NCBI GenBank assembly: GCA_041660205.1
Contig: JBAZWT010000009.1
Span: 1-54,475 of the forward strand
Origin: Candidatus Babeliales bacterium
Lineage (GTDB): Bacteria; Babelota; Babeliae; Babelales; Chromulinivoraceae
Direction of reading: 5' to 3'
DNA: 54,475 nucleotides
Part shown: positions 16,617-25,301 of the stretch, one piece after another
Position numbering within the stretch: position 1 is the stretch's first letter
Layout of the letters: every line of letters starts with the position of its first letter
The notes under the pieces: generated by a model
Databases searched by the model: none
What the model was told of the DNA's origin: nothing
Seen by the model: only the letters and a program-made list of their open reading frames with translations
Program-made: the position numbers and the translations under genes

Positions 16617-18368
16617 ATGTTTTCACCGTACAACATGTATGATAAAAAATTAATTCACCTTTCATGGCTCATTTTGCTCTATTTTGGCATCATTGCTCTC
16701 AGGCTTGTGCATCTTCAAATTATTCAGTACCAACGCTTTGCAACATCTGGTGAAAAAAACTTTTTACGTTTCAAAACTGTTCCAGCACAACGTGGAAATA
16801 TTTTAGATTGTCATGGCGTCCCGTTGGCAATGAATCAGCCGGTCACACAGCTCATATGGAAAGGAACCGGCTGCTCACCCCTCACGCAGCAACAAGCAAC
16901 AGCGGTCAATAAAATCAATGAGATTTTAGGGTATGAACCAATTCCGCTGCAAAAAATTAAACGTGCTGAAAAATTTTCTACCGAAATAGTCATAGCAGAA
17001 AGCATCACGAGCCAACAATTAAGCTTGATAGCAGAACAGTGTTCAGATGTTTTAAATCTTACGTTTAAAACGAGATTTGAGCGGTTCTACCCATACGACA
17101 CACTTGCGAGTCACATCTTAGGTTACTTGGGTGATATGCAGGCCGCAACATCGGGAAAAATGGGTCTTGAAAAAATTTGTGAAGAAACGTTGCGCGGAGA
17201 TCCAGGAATTTTACGTCAATCGATTAACTCGTTTGGATCGCTGCTTGACTCTGAGGAAATTAAACAAGGATCATCGGGAGAAGATATTAAAACAAGTATC
17301 GATCTTGATATTCAACTCATGCTTGAAGACTGTATGTCTGATCAAATTGAAGGCTCGTGCATCGTACTTGATCCAAAAACTGGCCTGATAAAAGGTCTTG
17401 TTTCTAAACCAAATTTTCAACCAACCATTTTTTCAAAAAAATTATCTCCCGAAGAGTGGCAAGAGATGCAGCAGCAGAAAATATTTTTAAATCGCGTGTT
17501 TAATGCGAGCTATCCTCCAGCATCAGTTTTTAAATTAGTCACCATTGCTACCGCACTTGAAGAAAAATTAATAACGACACAATCAACATTTGTCTGTAAC
17601 GGATTTCATACCTTTAAAGATCGAAAATATTACTGCCACAAGCATACGGGCCATGGAAAAATTTCAGCAGAAGAATGCCTTTCATATTCTTGCAACATTC
17701 CTTTTTATGAAATGGCTAAACATATGCATATCGACACCCTTGCTAGCTATGCTTTTGAATTTGGACTTGGAAGCAAAACAAATGTTCCTTTTTCAGAGCA
17801 GCACGGACTGGTGCCAACCAACGAATGGAAAATTGCAAACAAAGGTGAACGCTGGTGGACCGGGGAAACACTTTCTGCATCAATTGGCCAAAGCTTTTTA
17901 CTTGTCACGCCTATTCAAGTGGCATGCATGATCGGTTCCATTTTCCATGGATATTTGGTCAAGCCACGCATTACCCTGGACAGCGAAATAGAAAAAAAAC
18001 CAATCAACATCAGCAACCATACCCGTCAATTTCTACAAAACTGTATGAAAATGGTAGCTATGACAGGAACTGGAAGACGCATCATGCACAAGATTGGTAG
18101 CATGACCATTTTTGCAAAAACAGGAACCGCACAAACCAGAACCAGGCTCAACAGTGAAGATCCTGAAGACGTTGCAACCAATCGCCTGCACAAAGAGCAT
18201 GCTTGGTTTGTTAGCTATTTTTATACGGACGAAACAGAACCGCTCGTGCTCGTTATGCTGCTAGAACATGTTGGTAAATCTACTTTTGCAGTCAACGCAT
18301 CACACAAATTTTTAGTAAGTTATATGAAATGGTTGCGTAGTAAAAAGTTAGAAATTGCTGAAAATTAA
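16617..18368 (+). CDS. mrdA: penicillin-binding protein 2 (peptidoglycan transpeptidase)
   Basis: 583 residues with one N-terminal membrane helix (about 15-35). A dimerisation/pedestal domain follows, containing PAQRGNILDCHG, the usual R-G-x-I-x-D motif. The transpeptidase has S303-V-F-K306 (SxxK), S358-C-N360 (SxN) and K501-T-G503 (KTG). The loop YPYDTLASHILGYLGD is typical of the PBP2 class. It cross-links the side wall in elongating cells with a RodA partner, which is not in this window. FtsI is a less likely alternative. Confidence 0.9.
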   Translation: MFSPYNMYDKKLIHLSWLILLYFGIIALRLVHLQIIQYQRFATSGEKNFLRFKTVPAQRGNILDCHGVPLAMNQPVTQLIWKGTGCSPLTQQQATAVNKINEILGYEPIPLQKIKRAEKFSTEIVIAESITSQQLSLIAEQCSDVLNLTFKTRFERFYPYDTLASHILGYLGDMQAATSGKMGLEKICEETLRGDPGILRQSINSFGSLLDSEEIKQGSSGEDIKTSIDLDIQLMLEDCMSDQIEGSCIVLDPKTGLIKGLVSKPNFQPTIFSKKLSPEEWQEMQQQKIFLNRVFNASYPPASVFKLVTIATALEEKLITTQSTFVCNGFHTFKDRKYYCHKHTGHGKISAEECLSYSCNIPFYEMAKHMHIDTLASYAFEFGLGSKTNVPFSEQHGLVPTNEWKIANKGERWWTGETLSASIGQSFLLVTPIQVACMIGSIFHGYLVKPRITLDSEIEKKPINISNHTRQFLQNCMKMVAMTGTGRRIMHKIGSMTIFAKTGTAQTRTRLNSEDPEDVATNRLHKEHAWFVSYFYTDETEPLVLVMLLEHVGKSTFAVNASHKFLVSYMKWLRSKKLEIAEN

Positions 18369-18374
18369 TTCATA

Positions 18375-18413
18375 AAAAAAAGTCCCTGCTTTTTACGGCA
18401 AGGACTTTTTTTA
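18375..18413. terminator. bidirectional intrinsic terminator
   Basis: The stem AAAAAAGTCC-TGC/GCA-GGACTTTTTT has T runs on both strands. It serves the convergent genes mrdA and 18429-19454. Confidence 0.85.
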
Positions 18414-18428
18414 TTTTAGTTAAAAAAA

Positions 18429-19454
18429 CTATTTTGTGTTTTTTGTAAGTTTTTCTAGCTGCTCTTCTAAGCCTTGGCTTTGTAGCATTTGTCTGTTTAA
18501 AATATTTTCGAACGCTGCTTTTTCTAGAAGTGAACTAGCTTTATCCCATTTTTCACTGTTTATTTCTAGACTTGTACGCAAAGCACTTAGCTCTTCTTCT
18601 ATTTTTTCTATCTGTCTTTGCTTTTTCTTTGAATCAGCTATAGTTTTTCTGTTTTGTTTATTTTCTGCAGCCTGTTCTAGTTCTTTTCTTCTTCTTTCTT
18701 CTCGTTTTATAGCGCTATTTGCTTTGCTTATAGCAATTTCAGATTCTTCTATCATCGAGCGTATTGCCTCAGCAGCATCATCGCCAAATGGATCTTTGTC
18801 TTTTCTTGCTTTACGATCAGCACGCTTTTGCTCTTTTTGCGCATCTTTTGCAAACTTAACAACTTCTAAAGTACGACCAAGCTGTTGCTCTGCTTCTATT
18901 TTGCTTCTTCTTTCTAATTCTCTGTTTGCGCTGTCTCGTTTTATTTTTTCTTCTTTTTCTGCTCGTCTTTCTTCTTCACGAGATTTTCTCGACGCTTGTA
19001 CTTCTTCTCTTTCCATATCTTTTAGCATGCTAACAACTTCAACAATTTTAAATAAATCTTGTGAAGACTGATCCTGCTGATTGTTCACTAAAGGCTCATT
19101 GTCTTGAGCTTCCTGAGCAGCTACAACAGCTCCAATTATGAAGTCTCCTTCTTCATCAGTTAAATCAACTAGCATTCCAATATTATGATCTAATGCATAT
19201 TCTTTTATTTTTTCTAAGGTAACATCAGGTCCGATATTTCCAGCTATTCTTTCTGCATTATTGCGTACCCACTTTATAACAGCATCGTCAATCTCTACAT
19301 TTGAATTGTTTTGCGGTGGAAGAGAATTAGTATCGGTTCCAAAGTTACGCGCTGGCGGCGGAGTCAACTGTCCAGAAAAACTAGAACCCAGCATCTCTGC
19401 TTCCATGCTCAGCAAAAAAATCGCGAGCAATAAACCTGATTTTTGTAACTTCAT
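18429..19454 (-). CDS. exported charged coiled-coil protein
   Basis: 341 residues from the ATG at 19454, six bases after AAGGAG. A signal peptide (about residues 1-20) is followed by a Pro/Asn-rich linker and a small folded part (about 50-110). A very long Glu/Lys/Arg coiled coil runs from about 125 to the end, with repeated REEERRAEKEEK-type stretches. The composition suggests an elongated periplasmic or secreted rod. No enzymatic motif is visible. Confidence 0.68.
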   Translation of the reverse strand: MKLQKSGLLLAIFLLSMEAEMLGSSFSGQLTPPPARNFGTDTNSLPPQNNSNVEIDDAVIKWVRNNAERIAGNIGPDVTLEKIKEYALDHNIGMLVDLTDEEGDFIIGAVVAAQEAQDNEPLVNNQQDQSSQDLFKIVEVVSMLKDMEREEVQASRKSREEERRAEKEEKIKRDSANRELERRSKIEAEQQLGRTLEVVKFAKDAQKEQKRADRKARKDKDPFGDDAAEAIRSMIEESEIAISKANSAIKREERRRKELEQAAENKQNRKTIADSKKKQRQIEKIEEELSALRTSLEINSEKWDKASSLLEKAAFENILNRQMLQSQGLEEQLEKLTKNTK

Positions 19455-19555
19455 GAGCAACTCCTTTTTAAAAATTTTCAGAAATATGATTCAACTTACT
19501 ATCAAAATTTAAAAAAAATCAACAAATTTAAATTATCTTACGCCTGCTCGCAAAT

Positions 19556-19594
19556 AAAAAGGGCTTTGTCACACGTGCAACAAAGCCCTTTTTA
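19556..19594. terminator. intrinsic terminator
   Basis: The stem AAAAAGGGCTTTGT/ACAAAGCCCTTTTT (one shared base at the loop) has T/A runs on both sides. On the minus strand it follows the 1016-residue gene. Confidence 0.88.
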
Positions 19595-19631
19595 ATATAA
19601 GTATGTTTCGATTAAAAATTAACGATCTGCT

Positions 19632-22600
19632 TTAAGCTCGTAGAAAACTAACTAATTCAATCACCGGCCATACACTTGCTCTTGAAACATTTGCTTGCGG
19701 AGCATTTGCTTGTAACATCCAAAGTTTCATCTGAACGTGACCCATCAAATAAGCCATGTTATTTGGATTTGAAAGACCAATAATATCTATTCCTTCTTTT
19801 TCTATCGCAGCACGTACATCTTGTGATGTTATAGTTTTTATACCAGCACTTAAAAGAGCTTGTGCTAATTTCATACCGTATTTGCGAGAGCTCGCTACAA
19901 ACATTTTAGAAACACTAGGCTTATTGAAAACCTTTTTAAACGATCCTTCTTGCCAAACTTCTTCAATTGCTTCCTTCGCAACTGAAGGCATTAGTTCTAA
20001 AGTTTCCGTTGTTCCTCGATCCTGATCAATAAGAATTTCGATACCAGCTTGAATAATTTCTTTAACATCTTGCAATTCAGAATCAGGAACAAAGTTTTCT
20101 AATGCTGGCAATGATGTTCCATCTGCAAGTTGAATCGTATTGTTAACTACCATTTCAGGAGTTAAACCTTCAGTCGTTTCAATAGCGTCTGCTGCTTTAT
20201 CCATATATTCTTTTATCACAGACTTGTGTTCATACACAAATGCAGATAAATCTCTTATTTTTGCTATATCTGCTTGCGTAAGAATTCCAGTTTGTGCTGT
20301 TTGAGTTGGCTTGCCTTCAATCATTTTAACAGGCGCCGCTTCTTGGCTCAACTGTTGCTGTATTTTAGGATCGCTCATAAGTTGGTCAACATAATTTCTT
20401 GTCTGAGTTTTTGGTTTTTGCCACATTGACCATACGCCTGAATGAAAAGCAATACCCGTAGCTGGACCATATTGTAAAGTAACTGCATTTACCACAGTTG
20501 CTACTTGCGCAAACTTTTGAAACTGTTGAGATTTTGCAAGTATGCCTTTAGCCCCTGGAGTAATTAAACCTGTTGCATGTTGGTGAGCAGCTTGCTCTTT
20601 GCAATATCCAATTAAATACAATTGTTCTACAGCGACAGGAGATCCAAGTTTAGGCATTAATAAAAGACTTCGATTTTGTAATTGTTCTGCTAAACCTGGG
20701 TTTTGCGCTTTAACTTGATCATGAATATTTTGAATAATTTCAATTGCTGATTTTTTAAAGTTTACAGAATATAATCTAGCAGATGTCGCAACTTGTGCCG
20801 CTAACTTCATGAACATTGGAGTCAATGATTCAAAATATTTTCCTACTTCGTTCGCGATTTTTTTAGCATCTTCAACTAACATAGGAGATCGCATTTCTCG
20901 CAGATTTTTAAATTCATTAAATTCATCTCCACGAAATAATTGTTCATTGTCCGCAAGATGCTTACGCAAAGCTTGAATGAATTTTACATAATCAACAGCT
21001 TTTAACTCATCAATCGTTGGTAAAGCCTCTAGAGCCTCTAAAATTTTCTTTGAAATCACATCAGAACGCTCAGCTGCGTACGCTCGTAAATTTTGAACCA
21101 CTTGCTGATAATCAACTGCTTTAACTTGTGCTGACCACTCTTGTAGTCGCGCAAGTATTTGCTTAGAAACAACATCTGTACGGTCCACAAGAGACTCTTT
21201 CAATTCATTAATAAATTGTTCAAAATCTTCTAAAGTAAAGGTTACCAATTTTGGCAACTCAAAGCTTTCAAATTTCTCAGCTGGAACTATACCTGCAGCT
21301 GTTTCATCGATAGCAGCTTGTATTTTTGCCAAATTAGCTGCTTGCTCTTGTTTTGCAAATTCTAACTGAAACGCAGCTTGTAGCGCATCACGAGCGGCCG
21401 TTTCTTGAGCTTCAAGTTTTCTTTTTTCAGACCATGTACCTACAGCATCAACCGTAGCAACACCAGCTGAAAGTCCAAGTAAAAATTTAAGATAACTTAC
21501 AAATTCAGTTGGAATAAAATCAAAATTCATTTTCGATTGCTCACCAGATCCTGCTCCTACTCCAATATCAGCCATTTCGCCTTCACTTCTTGAGCTCAGC
21601 TCAACAAGCTGCACTGATATAGCCTCAAAAGCTCCAACCACGTATTTTTTCGTAATCAATGTAAATAGGCGTACTTGTGCCTCAGTTATACCTGGTAATC
21701 CTTTTACAAAATCTTGAGCAGATTTCAAGCCTGTTTCAACAGCAGGAGTATCTAAAATATTTAAAAGCGTTTCTTCAGAATCTTTCATCAAATTCGCAAT
21801 AACATCTTCTGTATAACTTTGAATCTGAGTACCATGTTTTGTGAAAAACTCAGTGACAATTTTTACATTTCTTTCTATGTTGGTTTTTCCTATAATTCCT
21901 GCGTTTTGATACACATCAGCCAAACTTGCCATAATCTCTGCATAGTTCGACAAATCTTGCGTAAACATTTCAGATCCAACCAGTCCAGCGGTTAAAAACA
22001 ACTGTTGCTCTGGTAAATTCACTGACGTCAAAGGCTTAGATGAACCCGCATATTGCAATAGACCTTGAGCTGACGCCTGTGTATATTGCACATATGATAG
22101 ATAAGCAGCAATTTGATCATCTAAAGGAACGATTGATGATGCAGGAGTTGCTGGAATTAGAATTACAGCCTTTGTTGAACCTTCTAGTAACTTAGTACTA
22201 GCTGGATTGTCTTGAATTAATTTATTTGTTCGCAAATTATTAAGATTGCTCACCATTCTTGTAAAAAAGTCTTGGTTATATAAATAAGCCTCAACTACAT
22301 AAACATCTTGAAACAATTTTTTCACTGCTTGCTCTGCTGCTTGCTGATTTTGCAAAGCTGCTTGAGGAAGTAATGAAACTATTGCCATTTCAGGCATCGC
22401 TTTAATTTCATTTTCAAAGCCTTTATTAAATTTAGCAAGTGAAACTTTTTCTGCTGAGCTTAATCCTTTTGCAGCTGTCGTACTTTTTGGAATTGAATTT
22501 AAAAACGCGACCGTATTGTCAACCACCATTTTTTTAGCTATAGCAATTTCGTTCAATTGTGCTTTGGTAAATTTTTGCACACCTTTTCCAGCCAGTCCTC

Positions 22601-22682
22601 CAGCTTTACTTGCATGCAGCCCATCACCGACAAAACAACATAAACTCATCAAAAGCATCTGCTTTTTAGAAATCAAAGACAT
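19632..22682 (-). CDS. large exported helical protein with internal repeats
   Basis: 1016 residues from the ATG at 22682 with AAGGAG five bases upstream. A signal peptide ends near GDGLHASKA. Most of the chain is predicted helical, with Ala/Gln/Glu-rich composition and few cysteines. A short hydrophobic stretch at about residues 400-420 could be a membrane span. At about 485-590 a unit of about 40 residues repeats two and a half times, recognisable by the D/S-V-V/I-S-K-x-I-L core and the K-A-V-D-Y junctions. No family is recognised; a surface or secreted effector role is possible. Confidence 0.68.
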   Translation of the reverse strand: MSLISKKQMLLMSLCCFVGDGLHASKAGGLAGKGVQKFTKAQLNEIAIAKKMVVDNTVAFLNSIPKSTTAAKGLSSAEKVSLAKFNKGFENEIKAMPEMAIVSLLPQAALQNQQAAEQAVKKLFQDVYVVEAYLYNQDFFTRMVSNLNNLRTNKLIQDNPASTKLLEGSTKAVILIPATPASSIVPLDDQIAAYLSYVQYTQASAQGLLQYAGSSKPLTSVNLPEQQLFLTAGLVGSEMFTQDLSNYAEIMASLADVYQNAGIIGKTNIERNVKIVTEFFTKHGTQIQSYTEDVIANLMKDSEETLLNILDTPAVETGLKSAQDFVKGLPGITEAQVRLFTLITKKYVVGAFEAISVQLVELSSRSEGEMADIGVGAGSGEQSKMNFDFIPTEFVSYLKFLLGLSAGVATVDAVGTWSEKRKLEAQETAARDALQAAFQLEFAKQEQAANLAKIQAAIDETAAGIVPAEKFESFELPKLVTFTLEDFEQFINELKESLVDRTDVVSKQILARLQEWSAQVKAVDYQQVVQNLRAYAAERSDVISKKILEALEALPTIDELKAVDYVKFIQALRKHLADNEQLFRGDEFNEFKNLREMRSPMLVEDAKKIANEVGKYFESLTPMFMKLAAQVATSARLYSVNFKKSAIEIIQNIHDQVKAQNPGLAEQLQNRSLLLMPKLGSPVAVEQLYLIGYCKEQAAHQHATGLITPGAKGILAKSQQFQKFAQVATVVNAVTLQYGPATGIAFHSGVWSMWQKPKTQTRNYVDQLMSDPKIQQQLSQEAAPVKMIEGKPTQTAQTGILTQADIAKIRDLSAFVYEHKSVIKEYMDKAADAIETTEGLTPEMVVNNTIQLADGTSLPALENFVPDSELQDVKEIIQAGIEILIDQDRGTTETLELMPSVAKEAIEEVWQEGSFKKVFNKPSVSKMFVASSRKYGMKLAQALLSAGIKTITSQDVRAAIEKEGIDIIGLSNPNNMAYLMGHVQMKLWMLQANAPQANVSRASVWPVIELVSFLRA

Positions 22683-22918
22683 AATCACTCCTTTTTTTAA
22701 AATAGATTTGGCCCTTTAAACATAAACCCAAGGTGCTCATAAAAATTATGATATTTCAAGAAATTTTATAAAAAATAACATTAAAATCAGCTCTTGAGCT
22801 AAGTCAGTGTTTTTTAAAAACTATTGAAAAATTCCATTAAGAGCATGTATCATCTTTAAAAAGGGGGCCAGGCTTGGTTAAAAACTACCCAGGCAAAAAA
22901 ATTTAGGGGACTACAATT

Positions 22919-23635
22919 ATGAAAAAGATAACACTTCTCACGATAACTATTATTACCATGCTACATAACAATCTGCAGCCAGCCGCTCGAACCACAACCG
23001 CCAAATTTACTCCAAAACCAACGCCAAGCTTTATGTGGCGCGGACAAAGAACTCAATATTTACCAACAGAGCAATACTCAGCATGGCTTAGAAGCTGGAA
23101 AGATTTTGAAAGACTATCGCCAAAATACAACCAATTTTCAGAATTATATACCAAATTTGATACTAATCCACTGTACGAAAGAGCTATAAAACCCTACAAA
23201 GCAATGAAGCGCGAGCAATTACATCATGGCAAAATAAATTTTGAAAAAAAGGCTAATGGCTCAACAAGGGCTTTAATTGATCAAGCATCAATTAAAGCAC
23301 AACCAGTTGCTTGGTATCCAAAAAAAATTGAAGGCTTTTCAGAAAATCTTGGAAATTTATCTAATATAATGGGCGGTTCTACTTCTGACCTAGATAAAAA
23401 GCTTCCAATCATTCATAAAATTTTCAAATTTCATAACTCTTTTCAAAATTGGAAAAAATCTCAGCCAACAGAAGTGCTAAAAAAAATCGATCCAGTCGTT
23501 CAAGAATATAATGAATTATATCAAAAATTTAGACGGCAACCGCTTCACCCTGTGTTGATAAAACTTATACACGACAAACAACGAAATTTAGCTCAATCGA
23601 TTGCACAAGAAGGGATTGCTTTGGAAGCAATTTAA
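22919..23635 (+). CDS. exported protein with an internal duplication, unknown family
   Basis: 238 residues with AGGGGA before the ATG. It has a signal peptide (about residues 1-23), then a basic mature part rich in Lys, Tyr, Trp and Phe. Two segments about 130 residues apart resemble each other (FSELYTKFDTNPLYERAIKP and YNELYQKFRRQPLHPVLIKL), which points to an internal duplication. No known domain. Confidence 0.62.
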   Translation: MKKITLLTITIITMLHNNLQPAARTTTAKFTPKPTPSFMWRGQRTQYLPTEQYSAWLRSWKDFERLSPKYNQFSELYTKFDTNPLYERAIKPYKAMKREQLHHGKINFEKKANGSTRALIDQASIKAQPVAWYPKKIEGFSENLGNLSNIMGGSTSDLDKKLPIIHKIFKFHNSFQNWKKSQPTEVLKKIDPVVQEYNELYQKFRRQPLHPVLIKLIHDKQRNLAQSIAQEGIALEAI

Positions 23636-23655
23636 AAAATACTGAGTAATAAAAA

Positions 23656-23689
23656 AGAGCACGCTTTCTCAAGTAAGAAAGCGTGCTCT
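23656..23689 (-). terminator. intrinsic terminator of the rpmB-rpsT unit
   Basis: A perfect 14-bp stem AGAGCACGCTTTCT/AGAAAGCGTGCTCT with a 6-base loop, followed on the minus strand by six T. It lies between the 22919 gene and rpsT; a weaker T-rich tail also exists on the plus strand. Confidence 0.88.
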
Positions 23690-23728
23690 AAATTTTTAGC
23701 TACAGCTTGAGTTCAATGATTTGAACGA

Positions 23729-24010
23729 CTATGCAACAATGCTTGTAAAGTGTGTTTGCACTCGAAGCGCTAAACGGCTTACTTTACGAGATGCTGTTTT
23801 ACGATGCAATGTGCTTTTGCCTTTTGCGCGAGCGCATTGTGCTTGAGCATCATTGAACAATACTTGCACTTCATCTTTTGTTTTGCCTGCTTCAAGAGCT
23901 ACAATAACTTTTTTGAATGCAGTTTTGATTGAAGATTTGCGAGCAACGTTATTTGCATGACGTTTTTCAGATTGGATCGCTGCTTTTTTTGATGATTTTA
24001 AATTTGCCAT
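23729..24010 (-). CDS. rpsT: 30S ribosomal protein S20
   Basis: 93 residues. The N-terminus MANLKSSKKAAIQSEKRHAN and the late KGKSTLHRKTASRKVSRLA helix are typical of S20, which binds 16S rRNA. It follows rpmB by 21 bases on the same strand, with AAAAGG upstream of its ATG. Confidence 0.95.
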   Translation of the reverse strand: MANLKSSKKAAIQSEKRHANNVARKSSIKTAFKKVIVALEAGKTKDEVQVLFNDAQAQCARAKGKSTLHRKTASRKVSRLALRVQTHFTSIVA

Positions 24011-24031
24011 ATGGAATTAACCTTTTGAGCC

Positions 24032-24244
24032 TTAAAGAACTTTTTGAATTTTGCCAGCTTTAACACACTTAGTGCACACGCTATCACATCGAACAGGAAC
24101 ACGTTTTTTATGCGTTTCGTCGACTTTGATGAACGTCATTTTATGAACGTTTGGATAGACCCAACGCTTTGTTTTGTTGTTTGCGTGGCTTACTAAATTT
24201 GCGACCTGTGGCCGCTTTTCACAGATAGAACAAATTCTTGACAT
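24032..24244 (-). CDS. rpmB: 50S ribosomal protein L28
   Basis: 70 residues. The start MSRICSICEKRPQVANLVSH and the middle NKTKRWVYPNVHK identify L28. Four cysteines in two pairs (CSIC and CTKC) keep the zinc-ribbon form. AAAGG precedes the ATG. It forms a two-gene unit with rpsT. Confidence 0.94.
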   Translation of the reverse strand: MSRICSICEKRPQVANLVSHANNKTKRWVYPNVHKMTFIKVDETHKKRVPVRCDSVCTKCVKAGKIQKVL

Positions 24245-24466
24245 GATAACCTTTGTTTTCGACTATGTTTTCGACCCACCAAGAGCTGGTGGTTTAATTT
24301 TTCAAATTCAACTCTAAGAATATCGTACTTTTCGATTTTTATCAAATTTAAATGAGCAATAACACCTTATTTCTCAAAATAAGAAAAAGTGCTTCCTAGC
24401 TTTGGGTCCTCAAAGCTCTTTTTGATCGCAAATTAACTTGCGACTTCCAACTCAAATAGCCGTATT

Positions 24467-25228
24467 TTACAATGCCGGAAGTATCAAATTACAAATTTCT
24501 TTATGACCAGCAATCAAGCTGCGAAACGACCGATCGACAGGAGAACGGTCATATTGACAGACCATGCCTCCAGCTTCAGAAATAAGCAACGTACCAGCTG
24601 CTGCATCCCACCATCCCAAATTTTCAAAAAGTACGGCATCGTACGATCCTGCTGCGCAGTAGGCCAAATCTAATGCTGCCGCTCCGTACACACGGAAACG
24701 AACTCCGTGTTCAATATGTTTTAGCTCGTGTTTAATTTTACCAAGCAGCTCGCATTGTCGAAGACGAAAATCTGACACAACCACTAAAGCTCCAGCCTGA
24801 GTCCAGCCTCTATTTTCCATGTTTAAGCGAACTCCATTGCGCCATGCGCCTGCGCCCTTCTGAGCGTAAAACCATTCATCCATAGCAGGATAATAGGTCA
24901 CGGCTGCAATCACTTGCGCACCCTGCATTAATGCCACGTTTATGCAAAAATAAGGAATCCCGCGCGTAAAATTTTTTGTTCCGTCAATTGGGTCAATGAC
25001 CCACGTAAATTCTTGGATGTCGTGATCCTTAGACTCTTCAGCGATAAACCCAGAGCCAGGCAAAGCCACAGATAGATCATGCTTTAAAATTTCTTGACTT
25101 AACAAATCAATATTAGTGACAACGCTTAAATCTTTTTTGCGATGAATTTCGATAGAACCGCGAAAATGAGACATCACGAGGTCGCCAGCCTTTTTTATAA
25201 TCGGGCGCATAGTTTCAACATACTGCAT
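24467..25228 (-). CDS. suhB: inositol monophosphatase family phosphatase
   Basis: 253 residues with AAAAGGAG seven bases before the ATG. A metal-dependent sugar or inositol phosphatase. The motifs are EES (metal ligand near residue 65), WVIDPIDGTKNF (central metal-binding motif) and a late LGWWDAAAG segment, which matches the family WDxAAG. The substrate may be inositol phosphate, 3'-phosphoadenosine phosphate (CysQ-like) or another phosphate ester; the family does not allow a choice here, so the gene symbol is tentative. Confidence 0.88.
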   Translation of the reverse strand: MQYVETMRPIIKKAGDLVMSHFRGSIEIHRKKDLSVVTNIDLLSQEILKHDLSVALPGSGFIAEESKDHDIQEFTWVIDPIDGTKNFTRGIPYFCINVALMQGAQVIAAVTYYPAMDEWFYAQKGAGAWRNGVRLNMENRGWTQAGALVVVSDFRLRQCELLGKIKHELKHIEHGVRFRVYGAAALDLAYCAAGSYDAVLFENLGWWDAAAGTLLISEAGGMVCQYDRSPVDRSFRSLIAGHKEICNLILPAL

Positions 25229-25301
25229 TGCAAAACTCCTTTTAAAATAGATTAAAATAAATTAGGGCCCGACTAAGGCCCTAATTTTGATACTACTTAT
25301 T

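Noticed and set aside
18436..19071. 211-codon open frame opposite the coiled-coil gene
   Set aside because: It is the reverse of Glu/Lys-rich codons, giving a Ser/Phe/Cys-rich translation without a ribosome site.
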